Shown here: positions 18,796 to 27,251 of the stretch, piece after piece | Numbering within the stretch: position 1 is the stretch's first letter | How the letters are laid out: each line of letters starts with the position of its first letter | Assembly (NCBI GenBank): GCA_039815465.1 | Contig: JBCBZG010000019.1 | Location: 23,394-87,393, forward strand | DNA from: Shimia_B sp039815465 | Lineage (GTDB): Bacteria; Pseudomonadota; Alphaproteobacteria; Rhodobacterales; Rhodobacteraceae | Direction of reading: 5' to 3' | DNA length: 64,000 nucleotides | Notes under the pieces: model-generated | Seen by the model: only the letters and a program-made list of their open reading frames with translations | Databases searched by the model: none | Told to the model about the DNA's origin: nothing | Program-made: the position numbers and the translations under genes

Positions 18796-20384
18796 ATGCC
18801 AGATCTTTTTGACGCGATCATCGTTTGCGCCGGGAGCGCAGGATGTGTTCTGGCAAACCGATTGAGCGAAGATCCCAGTCGGCGGGTGCTTTTTACTCGA
18901 GACCGGTGGCAATGACGATGACATGCGTGTGTCGACACCGGCGGCCAAAGGATCCTTGCCCAATACGCGGTTCGATTGGGGCTTTCGAACCGGACGGCAG
19001 GACCACCTGTCACGCGGGCAAGTCGCGTATCCGCGGGGCCGTTGCATTGGCCGCACCGGCTACATCAATTACATGCTATACCTGCGAGGGCACTCTTCGG
19101 ACTACGACGATTGGCAATAGCTTGGGGCGTCTGGATGCGCTGTGCTGATGTTCTGCCGTATTTCAAAAAGGCCCAGAACTGGAATGTGCCGGGAGATTCA
19201 AGCCAGCATGGAGATGCGGGACTATTGAAAGTGACCGCACAGGCTGAACGATCTCCGCTTACTGAAACTTTCATTGCTGCCTTCAAAGAGGCAGGTATCC
19301 TATTCAACGAAGATCTGAACGGGCAGGAAATCGAAGGCTGTGGTTACTTTCCAGCCACGCTGCACAAAAACGCGCGAGGTAGCACCGCCCGCACATACCT
19401 AAAAGCGGCAAAGGAACGAGCGAACTTTACCATCGTAACAGGCGCTACCGTCCTCAGGCTTGTCATTGATGGACACAAGGTCCTTGGTATCGACTATATC
19501 GCCGGAGGCAACATCCACCAAGCGACGGCGCAGGAGACCGTTTTGTCAGCAGGGGCAGTCGGATCGCCGGAAATCCTTCAGCGTTCGGGGATCGGACCCG
19601 CATGCATCCTGGAAGCCGCCAGCGTGAAAGTCAGCCACGAATTGTCGGGTGTGGGCGAAAACCTGCAAGACCACTTCCACTACCGCAGCCGCTGGGAAAT
19701 CGATAAGCCGCTGACGTTCTTTGGCCGCTCTGCCGAAGATCTGGCCAAAGCCCAAAGGCAATTCGATCAGGGGCGCGGGCCGTTGACCACTAACCATTTC
19801 GAACCCGCCTAACTTTTGCGGTCAACGCCAGGCGCGGACGCTCCGGACATCGAACTCTTGATGATAACCCACTACATAATTCTCGGCGCGCCGGAAATGC
19901 GCCCGCCGGACCAGCAAGGCTTCGCGATTTCGGGCTTTCCGATGCGACCACGTAGCCGGGGGTGGATTTCGATCGTGTCCAACAGTCCGCTCTACTGGCC
20001 GTTCATTGATCCGGGCTACCTCAGCGATCCCGCCGATCTCGATCTGATGATCGCCTGCATCCGCGAGGCTCGGAAGGTTGTGGCTCAACCAGTCTTTGCG
20101 GAGCTTGGGCCGCGCGAGATTTCTCCGGGGCCCAATCTGATGACCGACGCGGAACTTATAGCCGACATTCGGGAAGTTTCTTCGACCTCTTGGCATCTTG
20201 TGGGTAGTTGCCGCATAGGTCAGGACGATGGTGCCGTTGTCGCTCCGAACCTAAAGGTGCACGGTCTTGAAGGGTCAGTACCTCGGACGCCTCGGTGATG
20301 GCGCGGATGAACACCGGACACCCGAATGCTCCGACAATTATGATTGCTGAAAAGGCGGCAGACCTAATCAAGGAGCGATGTTGA
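18796..20384 (+). pseudogene. GMC-family (choline dehydrogenase-like) oxidoreductase, frameshifted
   Basis: A good ribosome site (AGGAGG) precedes ATG 18796. The start PDLFDAIIVCAGSAGCVLANRLSEDP is the FAD-binding GMC N-terminus (one Gly of GxGxxG is changed to Cys). The frame then shifts several times: DWGFRTGRQ, PRGRCIGRTGYINYMLYLRGHSSDYDDW, ADVLPYFKKAQ (to 19812), a stop, and PRSRGWISIVSNSP...IDPGYLSDP. The last part, SWHLVGSCRIGQDDGAVV, is shifted again to end in SVMARMNTGHPNAPTIMIAEKAADLI at 20384. All GMC landmarks, including the C-terminal catalytic His region, are recognisable, so loss was recent. At least four lesions. Confidence 0.85.
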
Positions 20385-20504
20385 GCAGTGTGCCCGCACC
20401 AGGCATTGCAGGAGAGCGGGTTCGATGCGGATGCCTGTGCTATGCTGCTTCGGTCAACATCGAGTTGCCGTTCTGGGAGGGCGTGGCGGATTGGAGAATC
20501 CGTC

Positions 20505-21139
20505 ATGGAAAAGAATCCAGTCCACCCTGCATTATCGCGCTTCGCGCAGCTTGGAACAAGGGACGTATCGTCGGCCAAAAGCGCCCACTGAAATCAAAGC
20601 ACGTCTGGGCGATCCGCGTGCGACTTGGACTTGCAGTGAACCATCGCGACCCGGCGCTCTTCAACATGGCAATCGAAAACACGCTTCGCGGTTGGGACTT
20701 AGTGAAGATGAAAGTCGTCGACGTCATGGCCTCTGGCCAGATCAAAGAACGTGGATCGGTCCTGCAGAGCAAAACTCAGAAACAGGTGCGGTTTGAGACT
20801 TTCGAGGGCACGCGGGCGTCGGTTGATAAATGGATGCAAGACGAACTAATAATTGGCTCCGAGTATCTTTGGCTGGGCCGATTTCATGAGTGTCTTCACA
20901 TCTCGACACGCCAGTATACCCGCATTGTCAGGGACGGGGTCACTTCCATCGGCCTTGAGGCGACCGCGTAGGGCACGCGTTCGATGCGGCGCACGAAGGT
21001 AACACAGATCTACAATAAGACAGGCAACCTGCGGGCAATCCAGCTGTTGCTGGGCCATACCAAAATGGACAGCACAGTTCGTTACCTTGGTGTGGAGCTT
21101 GAGGATGCCTTGCCCATTGCCGAAGCTATTGAAATCTAG
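20505..21139 (+). pseudogene. Short XerC/D-like tyrosine recombinase, broken
   Basis: The start MEKNPVHPALSRFAQLG (20505) shifts frame near 20580 into GQKRPLKSKHVWAIRVRL, then continues through KMKVVDVMASGQIKERGSVLQSKTQKQVRFE. A TAG at 20969 interrupts between GLEATA and GTRSMRRTKVTQIYNKTG. The final QLLLGHTKMDSTVRYLGVELEDAL carries the His and catalytic Tyr. The intact relatives (about 200 residues, from memory) are widespread orphan integrases in Rhodobacteraceae mobile regions. One frameshift plus one nonsense codon. Confidence 0.8.
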
Positions 21140-21452
21140 ATTGAAGGGCCGTTCGCGAGGACGGCCCATTGCAGACATTGGTTGCTGTTTGAAACGCCGT
21201 AGTGCGGTCTCTCTGAATCGAACGTTTGCCAGATGACAAGCCTTTAACGCGCTTGGCAGGCTGAGATGAGTGCAACTTGTGCAGTGTCAAAGATAGCTAA
21301 CAGTACAACCGGGAATAACTCTTGGACCGCGCGCTCGCCTCAAGATCTCGGCGATCCTGGCGGGGTTCGTCCAGGCAAACGGCAAAACGGCGTTAAAAGA
21401 TCAAATGTGGACACCCTGCAAAGGGGTCTTTCGTACGCGCCCGCGCTTAATC
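21140..21452. other. Spacer with no recognisable gene
   Basis: It lies between the recombinase remnant and the end of the receiver-transporter gene. I see no protein, RNA gene or strong hairpin; a weak CCCT/AGGG stem near 21415 could end the minus-strand operon. Confidence 0.4.
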
Positions 21453-22985
21453 TCAAACGTCTTTGTGGCTTGAGAATTTTCTTTCAATCACGATTTCCTT
21501 GCCGTCGCTCTTTGGCTCAACAAGGTACATGCCCACGACGATCACGGCAAAGGCAATCCATGCCATAGGACTCAGAGCTTCGTTCAGGATCAGAACGCCC
21601 CAAACAACACCGGCGATTGTCATAGTGTAGGCTGTTTGGCTGTAAAAGACTGCGCCTGCCGTTCTAATCAAATGGAACCCCATCAGGTATGATCCAATTG
21701 TCACGCCTGCCATCAGAACGATGACGACGCCAAGCGACCCGGCATTTTCAGTCGTAATTGCAAACGTTTGGCCCTCTATGAACGCCCAAGGGGCCACGAG
21801 GACGAGAGCGCAGCATTGCATCATCTCCACCGCTCCGATGTCATCCAAGCCTTTGGGGCGGAAACCGGCCATCATCATAACTTCGATCGCAAGGATCAAA
21901 GGCACAAGCAGCGCAATAAGGAGCCACATCGTGTTCGTCGAACCACCTTCGATCTGGGTCCACAAAACAAGCCCGACGCCAAATAGCCCAACAAGCAGCC
22001 CCATTAGGCGGCGCGGTGTGGCGCTGTCTGTGCCCATTGCGGCAGAAAACCCAAAAACCATGAACCCTTGAAGCGTCAACACCAGCGACAGGATCGCGGC
22101 TTCGACGTGTTGGCTAGAACTGAGCATGACGAGCCGAAGCAAGATGACCGAGTTTATCGCCCATGCCATGCTGAACGCTAAGTTCTTGATCGTTAGGGGT
22201 GGGAAGCTTCCGTTCCGGACAGCGATACCGACGAAAACACCCCCAATTATGGGCGTCACCCAGAGCATAAGGCCAAGTGGCGTTGCGCCGTCGCTCATCA
22301 CGATGCGGCTGAGCGACGGCGTAAGCCCGTATACTATGCCAATTGCGATGACCCAAAGCGATCCGCGTAGGGTGTCGATCGTTTGCTTTAACTTGAGCTC
22401 GCGCTGGTAGATCTCGCTCGCTATGCCGGTGAAAACCGTCGCGAGCCTACCGAGCGGATCCTTTCGGCTAGCAAGATCATCAAGCCCTAGCGTCTTCGGG
22501 TTGAAGCGTCCGCTTTCCAAAACCTCTGCAGCTTCGGTCAGCCGATCGATCCGAGCGAAATACTCAAGCTCTTGATCGCGAAAACGCTTCTTGGCCAAAG
22601 AGGCATCCAGCCGCGCGCGCAGCAGGACCGGCTCAAATTCCTTAGGTAGGAAGTCTTCTGCGCCCAGTTCGATGGCACGCACAACACTTTCGATTTCGTC
22701 ATCAAGCGCCGAGACGACGATGACCGGGATATGAGAAATGTCGGGATCGGATTTCAGCCGTTGAAGCACGTCAAACCCGTCCAGCCCCGGCATAACGATG
22801 TCGAGCAAAACGGCATCAAAGGCTTCGGTTGTCATGGCCTGAAGTCCGGCTTCGCCGTCTTTGGCCACCTTTGCGGTGTGCCCCAGAGCCTCGACAGCCT
22901 TGCGCATTTTCATCCGCATGACAGGGTTGTCGTCCACGACCAGAATCCTGGCCGGGACAGAATGCTGTGCCTCCGGCTTAGCCAA
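21453..22985 (-). CDS. Response-regulator receiver domain fused to an EamA/DMT-type transporter
   Basis: 510 residues. Residues 12-125 form a complete CheY-like receiver: acidic pair Asp18-Asp19, phospho-acceptor Asp62 (VLLDIVMPGLDG), Ser92 and Lys115. Residues 126-207 form a charged linker (DPLGRLATVFTGIASEIYQRELKLKQ) likely to be helical/coiled coil. From about 209 to 495 come roughly ten membrane helices with the two-fold repeat of the EamA drug/metabolite transporter superfamily, starting GSLWVIAIGIVYGLTPSLSR. No DNA-binding or enzymatic output exists, so phosphorylation may gate or assemble a transporter. The ATG overlaps the HPt stop by 8 bases. Substrate and direction are unknown. The domain calls are firm; the regulatory idea is inference. 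Confidence 0.85.
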   Translation of the reverse strand: MAKPEAQHSVPARILVVDDNPVMRMKMRKAVEALGHTAKVAKDGEAGLQAMTTEAFDAVLLDIVMPGLDGFDVLQRLKSDPDISHIPVIVVSALDDEIESVVRAIELGAEDFLPKEFEPVLLRARLDASLAKKRFRDQELEYFARIDRLTEAAEVLESGRFNPKTLGLDDLASRKDPLGRLATVFTGIASEIYQRELKLKQTIDTLRGSLWVIAIGIVYGLTPSLSRIVMSDGATPLGLMLWVTPIIGGVFVGIAVRNGSFPPLTIKNLAFSMAWAINSVILLRLVMLSSSQHVEAAILSLVLTLQGFMVFGFSAAMGTDSATPRRLMGLLVGLFGVGLVLWTQIEGGSTNTMWLLIALLVPLILAIEVMMMAGFRPKGLDDIGAVEMMQCCALVLVAPWAFIEGQTFAITTENAGSLGVVIVLMAGVTIGSYLMGFHLIRTAGAVFYSQTAYTMTIAGVVWGVLILNEALSPMAWIAFAVIVVGMYLVEPKSDGKEIVIERKFSSHKDV

Positions 22986-23337
22986 GATTGCTGGCCTCTA
23001 TGGAAAGAAGTGCGTGTCGAGCCGCTTTTTCTGCTTCGGTGACTTGTGACAGCAGCTGTATCGCGCCATCCACGTCGCCGGATTTACATGCGGTTTCTAA
23101 AGCCGCGCTCAGTTCGGCCAGTGCGGTTGCCCCGAAATCTCGCGCGTTTCCCTTCAGCGAGTGGCTCGCCACGCGCATGGCATCTAAGTCTGTGTGTGCA
23201 GCAGCTTGCTGAAGCGTTTCAATCAGGTCAGGCGATGTTTCAATAAACTCGTCCCGCAGCTCGTCGAAATCCTCCGCTTCGCCTCCAATCACGTCCAGGA
23301 GCCGCTTCAACGCGTCCAGGTCCAAAAGATCGCTCAT
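22978..23337 (-). CDS. Stand-alone histidine phosphotransfer (HPt) protein
   Basis: 119 residues, essentially one HPt four-helix domain. The phospho-acceptor is His59 in ASHSLKGNARDFGA, the canonical HPt motif, followed by ALAELSAALETACKSGD. It should carry phosphoryl groups from the second receiver of the adjacent hybrid kinase to the receiver of the transporter fusion. It overlaps the kinase stop by 4 bases and the next gene by 8 bases, so the three proteins are likely made together. Nothing is missing from the motif. Confidence 0.9.
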   Translation of the reverse strand: MSDLLDLDALKRLLDVIGGEAEDFDELRDEFIETSPDLIETLQQAAAHTDLDAMRVASHSLKGNARDFGATALAELSAALETACKSGDVDGAIQLLSQVTEAEKAARHALLSIEASNLG

Positions 23338-25973
23338 GTTGCGGCTCCGCTTTGTCGTTTTGCTCGGAATGTCCGGGCCGTTGCCAGGGCGCGTATCAAA
23401 GCCTCAACATCGATGGGTTTGCTGAGATAATCATCCATCCCGGACCTTAGATATGTGTCACGTTCTGACGCCATCGCATTTGCAGTCAACGCAACAATGT
23501 ATGGCCTTTGCGCAACATCGAGTGCGTCATGGATCAGGCCCGTTGCTGTGAGCCCGTCCATTTCGGGCATCTCTATATCCATCAAGACGACATCGTAGGG
23601 CTTGGCCTTTACCGCCTCGATGGCCTCTTTGCCGCTAGCAACCAGGTCAGCCGCAAATCCATTTGCAGCCAGGATCTTTGACCCAACCTTTCGGTTGATC
23701 CTGTTGTCATCGACCAGATGTATTTCTAGGTCACCTTGAACCACAGGCGTAGACGCTGATCGTGTGGTTTCCGTTTTTGTATCCCCAGCGACCACGCGGC
23801 TTAGAAGGTCCAAAAGGTGACCAGACTTGGCAGGCTTGGTTAGGACACCATCGAAACCAATTTTCTCAATCTCATTGCGCAGAGAAGATTCGACCTGCCC
23901 GACCGAGCTGAAGAGAACCATAGGAGGGGTCTTTGCGCCCGTCTTGCTTTTGATCGCGATGGCAAGATCCGCTCCGGTCATCGTTGGCATTTTGTAGTCG
24001 AGGATCAGCACATCAAACGTGCTGAGTTCTGCGGTCAGAGCCTGTTCAGGCTCGCCATAAGTCTCAGCAAACATGCCCCATTCTTTTAGCTTCTCTTGCA
24101 AGATCAGCCTGTTGGTTCGATTGTCATCGACGATAAGCGCCCGCTTAGCCTTCAGATTGCGAATGCGGTCTTCGCGCTTCTTGCGATCCGGAACGGGGGC
24201 GGCTTCCACCTCGATCTCGAAGGAAAACTCGGCGCCTCTCCCGACCTCGCTTTCGACCCTTATGTCGCCACCCATCAGCTCAACGAGCCGCTTGGTAATG
24301 GCAAGGCCAAGTCCCGTGCCACCATACTTGCGCGTGGTTGAAGCGTCGACCTGGCTGAACGATTTGAAAAGCCGGTTCATGCGATCTGCGGGAATACCGA
24401 TGCCGGTGTCGCGCACAGAAAACCTGACTGGCACCACGGTGCCAACGCTCGGGCTTTCGCCCGTTTCAGTACGCTCGATCGTTAGAACAACTTCTCCCAC
24501 TTCGGTGAATTTCACCGCGTTGTTCAGCAGGTTCATCAGGATCTGCTTGAGCCGCGTGGGGTCCCCTAGAATGCCGTCCGGCACACCCGGTCCAACCCGA
24601 CTTGCCAACTCGATCCCTTGGTCCCCTGCCTTCGATACAACTAGGTCTAGCGCCTGCTCGACGAGTTCGGAAACGTCAACAGGATGGTTCTCAAGCTCCA
24701 GTGCGCCAGCTTCAACCTTCGAGAAATCCAGAATGTCGTTGATGATCATCAACAAGGTATCGGCGGCTGTAGCAATCGTTTCCGAAAAGTCGCGTTGCTC
24801 ATCATTAAGCTCAGTGCCGCGCAAGAGTGTCGACATTCCCATGATGCCATTGAGCGGAGTACGAATTTCGTGGCTCATGGTTGCGAGGAAAGAACTCTTG
24901 GCTTCGTTTGCGGCTTCAGCCTCCTCACGCGCTTCTTGTAGCTCCGTTATGTCGGTGAACGTGGCCACCGTTCCGCCGTCTTCTGTCTTGCGTTCATTGA
25001 TCCGCAGCCACGTTCCGTTTGCCCGCTTCTGCACGTATGCGCCGCGCGGGTTTTCGTGTGACGCGATGCGCCGCTTCAGCCAATCTTCCTCTTGTCCAAC
25101 TGCATCTACGACCAACCCCGCAGCAACCGTTTCGCCAATGATTTTCTCGAAGCTGTCCCCAATCTTCACCAGGTCGGCAGTCTTGGGATACATCTTTTCG
25201 ACGTAAGTGGAATTGTGAATGACCAGCTGATCATTTGCGTCAAACAGCATGAAGCCATCCGTCATGCTCTCGATGGCTTCGGTAAGCTGCGTGCTGGCTT
25301 TGGCCAGGTCGCGGGTGCGTTCCTGCACCCGTACCTCTAGGTCGGCCCGTGCAGCTTCGAGCCCACGCTCGTGTTCATCGCGTTCCGCTGTCATCCGGTT
25401 AAACGCGGCTATCACCTCGCCAAGCTCATCGCGGGTTTGCCAGTCAACGGGCTCGCGCGGACCGTCAGTCTCGCTTGCCTGGATACCAACAAGGAGCCGC
25501 TCTAACGGCCTTCCGACGACCAAACGGTTCGAGATCAACACCGCCACCATGACCGCCAGCAGCAAGACGCCCGCCAGCACTGCCGCCACTGTCAAACGTT
25601 CTGAGCGTTCCGCGATCAGCCGTTCGTTAGACAGAAATATCTCCAGCGTGCCGATCGCTTCCCCTTCAAACGCAATCTCTACCTTGTTGTTGCGAAGTCC
25701 GTCGGTGGAGTTCACGCGGCTTTGGGACAACACAAGCTTGTCGTCTTCGTCGCGAACCCGAAGCTCTGCAACGTCACGATCTAGCATTATCGCAGTTGCA
25801 GTGAGGTCAATCTGCTCGCGCGCCAGATTCCAAAGTGGGTCCGCCAGAACAGAGCTCTGCGTCGCGAGAACGCGCTCCAACTTTGCGGCCATTGCTGTCG
25901 ATGCCCGGTCTGCGGCAATCCACTCCACAACGCCAAATACGGCAGCAATGGACAAGAGCACCATCGGCGCCAC
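23334..25973 (-). CDS. Hybrid sensor histidine kinase (membrane sensor-HAMP-PAS-HisKA-HATPase-REC-REC)
   Basis: About 879 residues from GTG 25973. Order: TM1 near 5-20, a ~105-residue periplasmic sensor, TM2 near 128-148, HAMP, a coiled coil, and a PAS domain (ESMTDGFMLFDANDQLVIHN to TFTDITELQ). HisKA follows with His368 in MSHEIRTPLNG, then HATPase_c (LMNLLNNAVKF, DTGIGIP, GGTGLGLAI). Receiver 1 (ALIVDDN, LILDYKMP) and receiver 2 (HLVDDN, VLMDIEMPEMDG) complete it. It overlaps the HPt gene by 4 bases. The start is uncertain: the same frame stays open upstream through LSIRAKFLALV, a plausible basic pre-helix, but lacks an ATG. An ATG at 26028 reads into it only with a one-base shift. The sensed signal is unknown. 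Confidence 0.88.
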   Translation of the reverse strand: MAPMVLLSIAAVFGVVEWIAADRASTAMAAKLERVLATQSSVLADPLWNLAREQIDLTATAIMLDRDVAELRVRDEDDKLVLSQSRVNSTDGLRNNKVEIAFEGEAIGTLEIFLSNERLIAERSERLTVAAVLAGVLLLAVMVAVLISNRLVVGRPLERLLVGIQASETDGPREPVDWQTRDELGEVIAAFNRMTAERDEHERGLEAARADLEVRVQERTRDLAKASTQLTEAIESMTDGFMLFDANDQLVIHNSTYVEKMYPKTADLVKIGDSFEKIIGETVAAGLVVDAVGQEEDWLKRRIASHENPRGAYVQKRANGTWLRINERKTEDGGTVATFTDITELQEAREEAEAANEAKSSFLATMSHEIRTPLNGIMGMSTLLRGTELNDEQRDFSETIATAADTLLMIINDILDFSKVEAGALELENHPVDVSELVEQALDLVVSKAGDQGIELASRVGPGVPDGILGDPTRLKQILMNLLNNAVKFTEVGEVVLTIERTETGESPSVGTVVPVRFSVRDTGIGIPADRMNRLFKSFSQVDASTTRKYGGTGLGLAITKRLVELMGGDIRVESEVGRGAEFSFEIEVEAAPVPDRKKREDRIRNLKAKRALIVDDNRTNRLILQEKLKEWGMFAETYGEPEQALTAELSTFDVLILDYKMPTMTGADLAIAIKSKTGAKTPPMVLFSSVGQVESSLRNEIEKIGFDGVLTKPAKSGHLLDLLSRVVAGDTKTETTRSASTPVVQGDLEIHLVDDNRINRKVGSKILAANGFAADLVASGKEAIEAVKAKPYDVVLMDIEMPEMDGLTATGLIHDALDVAQRPYIVALTANAMASERDTYLRSGMDDYLSKPIDVEALIRALATARTFRAKRQSGAAT

Positions 25974-26198
25974 GAGCGCAAGAAACTTCGCCCGAATTGA
26001 AAGGAGCCAACAGGCTAAGAAAGGACATTGTTGATTGCTCTCCCTTCGAGCGTCACGTTAGCCATATTCGAGGGCGCGTAACGTCTAAGCACTTGAGTTC
26101 AAAACGATTTTCCGTGACATCGCCGATCGCACGAACGACACTCCGCACGCTGGCGCACGTGTCGCCTAAATGGAATCAGCCTGGGGGCCCGCTGCGCA

Positions 26199-26936
26199 AT
26201 GAAGTCTCATTTTTTTCAGATCCTTACCGCAGCAGCGATTGCCACTAGCTCGACGCCATCGGGCGCGGAGCCGCTTTCCATTGCCGCGACTGAATGGCCT
26301 CCGTTTTACGGCGCCGAAATGGAAGACGGTGGCTTCATGACACAGATCGTTGTCGAAGCTTTCGCGCGCACTGGCCGAGATACGGAGGTCGACTTCCTGC
26401 CATGGAAACGCGCGTTTGAGGGGACCAAAGACGGCAAATTCGACGCGCTGTTTACCATGTGGCATCGGCCAGAGCGGGAAAAGCATTTTATTTTCTCCGA
26501 TGCGCTGCCCTCAAATGAACTGGTGTTTTTAGTTAGAAGCGGTGCCTCGGTTGATTTCCAAGGGTATGAGGCCATGAAAAACATCGATATCGGTGTCGTG
26601 CGTGGTTATGCGCCGCCGCCGGGTTTCGAAGATGCGGGGTTGAAGGTCTCAGAAGCCCGTGATGACGAAGAGAACCTTCGGAAACTTCTTCGCGGGCGCG
26701 TTGATGCGGTCCTCACCGACCGGATTGTGGCGCAGCACATCATTAACACCACGTTCGAAGATCAGGCCGACGAATTCGCATGGATGAGCCCACCCGTCCA
26801 CGTCGATGTGCAGTATATGGTCGTGCCCAAGGTCAATCAGGACAGTGAAGAATTGATGGCCTCGTTTAATTCAGCACTCTCCGCCATGACCAACGATGGC
26901 ACGCTTGCCGCCATTATGGCAGACCACGGGTTCTGA
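26199..26936 (+). CDS. Orphan periplasmic solute-binding protein, family 3 type
   Basis: A 245-residue protein with a signal peptide ending around PSGA-EP. The mature domain matches SBP_bac_3: LSIAATEWPPFYGAEMEDGGFM, VVEAFARTGRDTEVDFLPWKRAF, GKFDALFTMWHRPEREKHFIFSD and the second-lobe RGRVDAVLTDRIV. It may bind an amino acid or other small polar ligand. No ABC permease or ATPase is adjacent. It is divergent from the hybrid kinase with about 225 bases between, so it could present ligand to the kinase's periplasmic domain or serve the fused transporter. That link is inferred from position only. Confidence 0.82.
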   Translation: MKSHFFQILTAAAIATSSTPSGAEPLSIAATEWPPFYGAEMEDGGFMTQIVVEAFARTGRDTEVDFLPWKRAFEGTKDGKFDALFTMWHRPEREKHFIFSDALPSNELVFLVRSGASVDFQGYEAMKNIDIGVVRGYAPPPGFEDAGLKVSEARDDEENLRKLLRGRVDAVLTDRIVAQHIINTTFEDQADEFAWMSPPVHVDVQYMVVPKVNQDSEELMASFNSALSAMTNDGTLAAIMADHGF

Positions 26937-27251
26937 TATCTGAAAAGCGCCTGCTCAGGATGCTCGCACTGGGTCTCAGATCAAGGCATCGCAGCGTGAT
27001 CCTCGGTCCAAGGGCGAGAGCCCTATGGGTCATCCTCCGCCAAGGAGACTGATCATCTTTCTACCGCGGTAGGTACAGCAAAACAGAAGCACGTTGTCAT
27101 ACTCACATTGACCCAGAAGTCTGGTTCTTTTCCGTCAACCTGGTAGCGTTGCACCCGCATCGAACTTCCGTTCGATGCCGATCCTGTTGAAAAACAACGC
27201 CTTGAATGGGGCCTGAACCTCCACCTGAAGGACACGCAAGCCCCTCCAAGC
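26937..27251. other. Spacer between binding protein and IS1182 remnant
   Basis: No convincing gene. Short open frames on both strands have no recognised similarity and the base composition is mixed. It probably includes the left end of the IS1182-type element and pre-existing flank. Confidence 0.35.

Noticed and set aside
24073..25206. Long open frame on the plus strand opposite the hybrid kinase
   Set aside because: It is an antisense shadow of a well-conserved kinase gene; its translation is Ser/Arg-rich without domains.
27053..27235. Possible extra IS fragment left of the IS1182 element
   Set aside because: The translations in all frames show no transposase signature that I can recognise.
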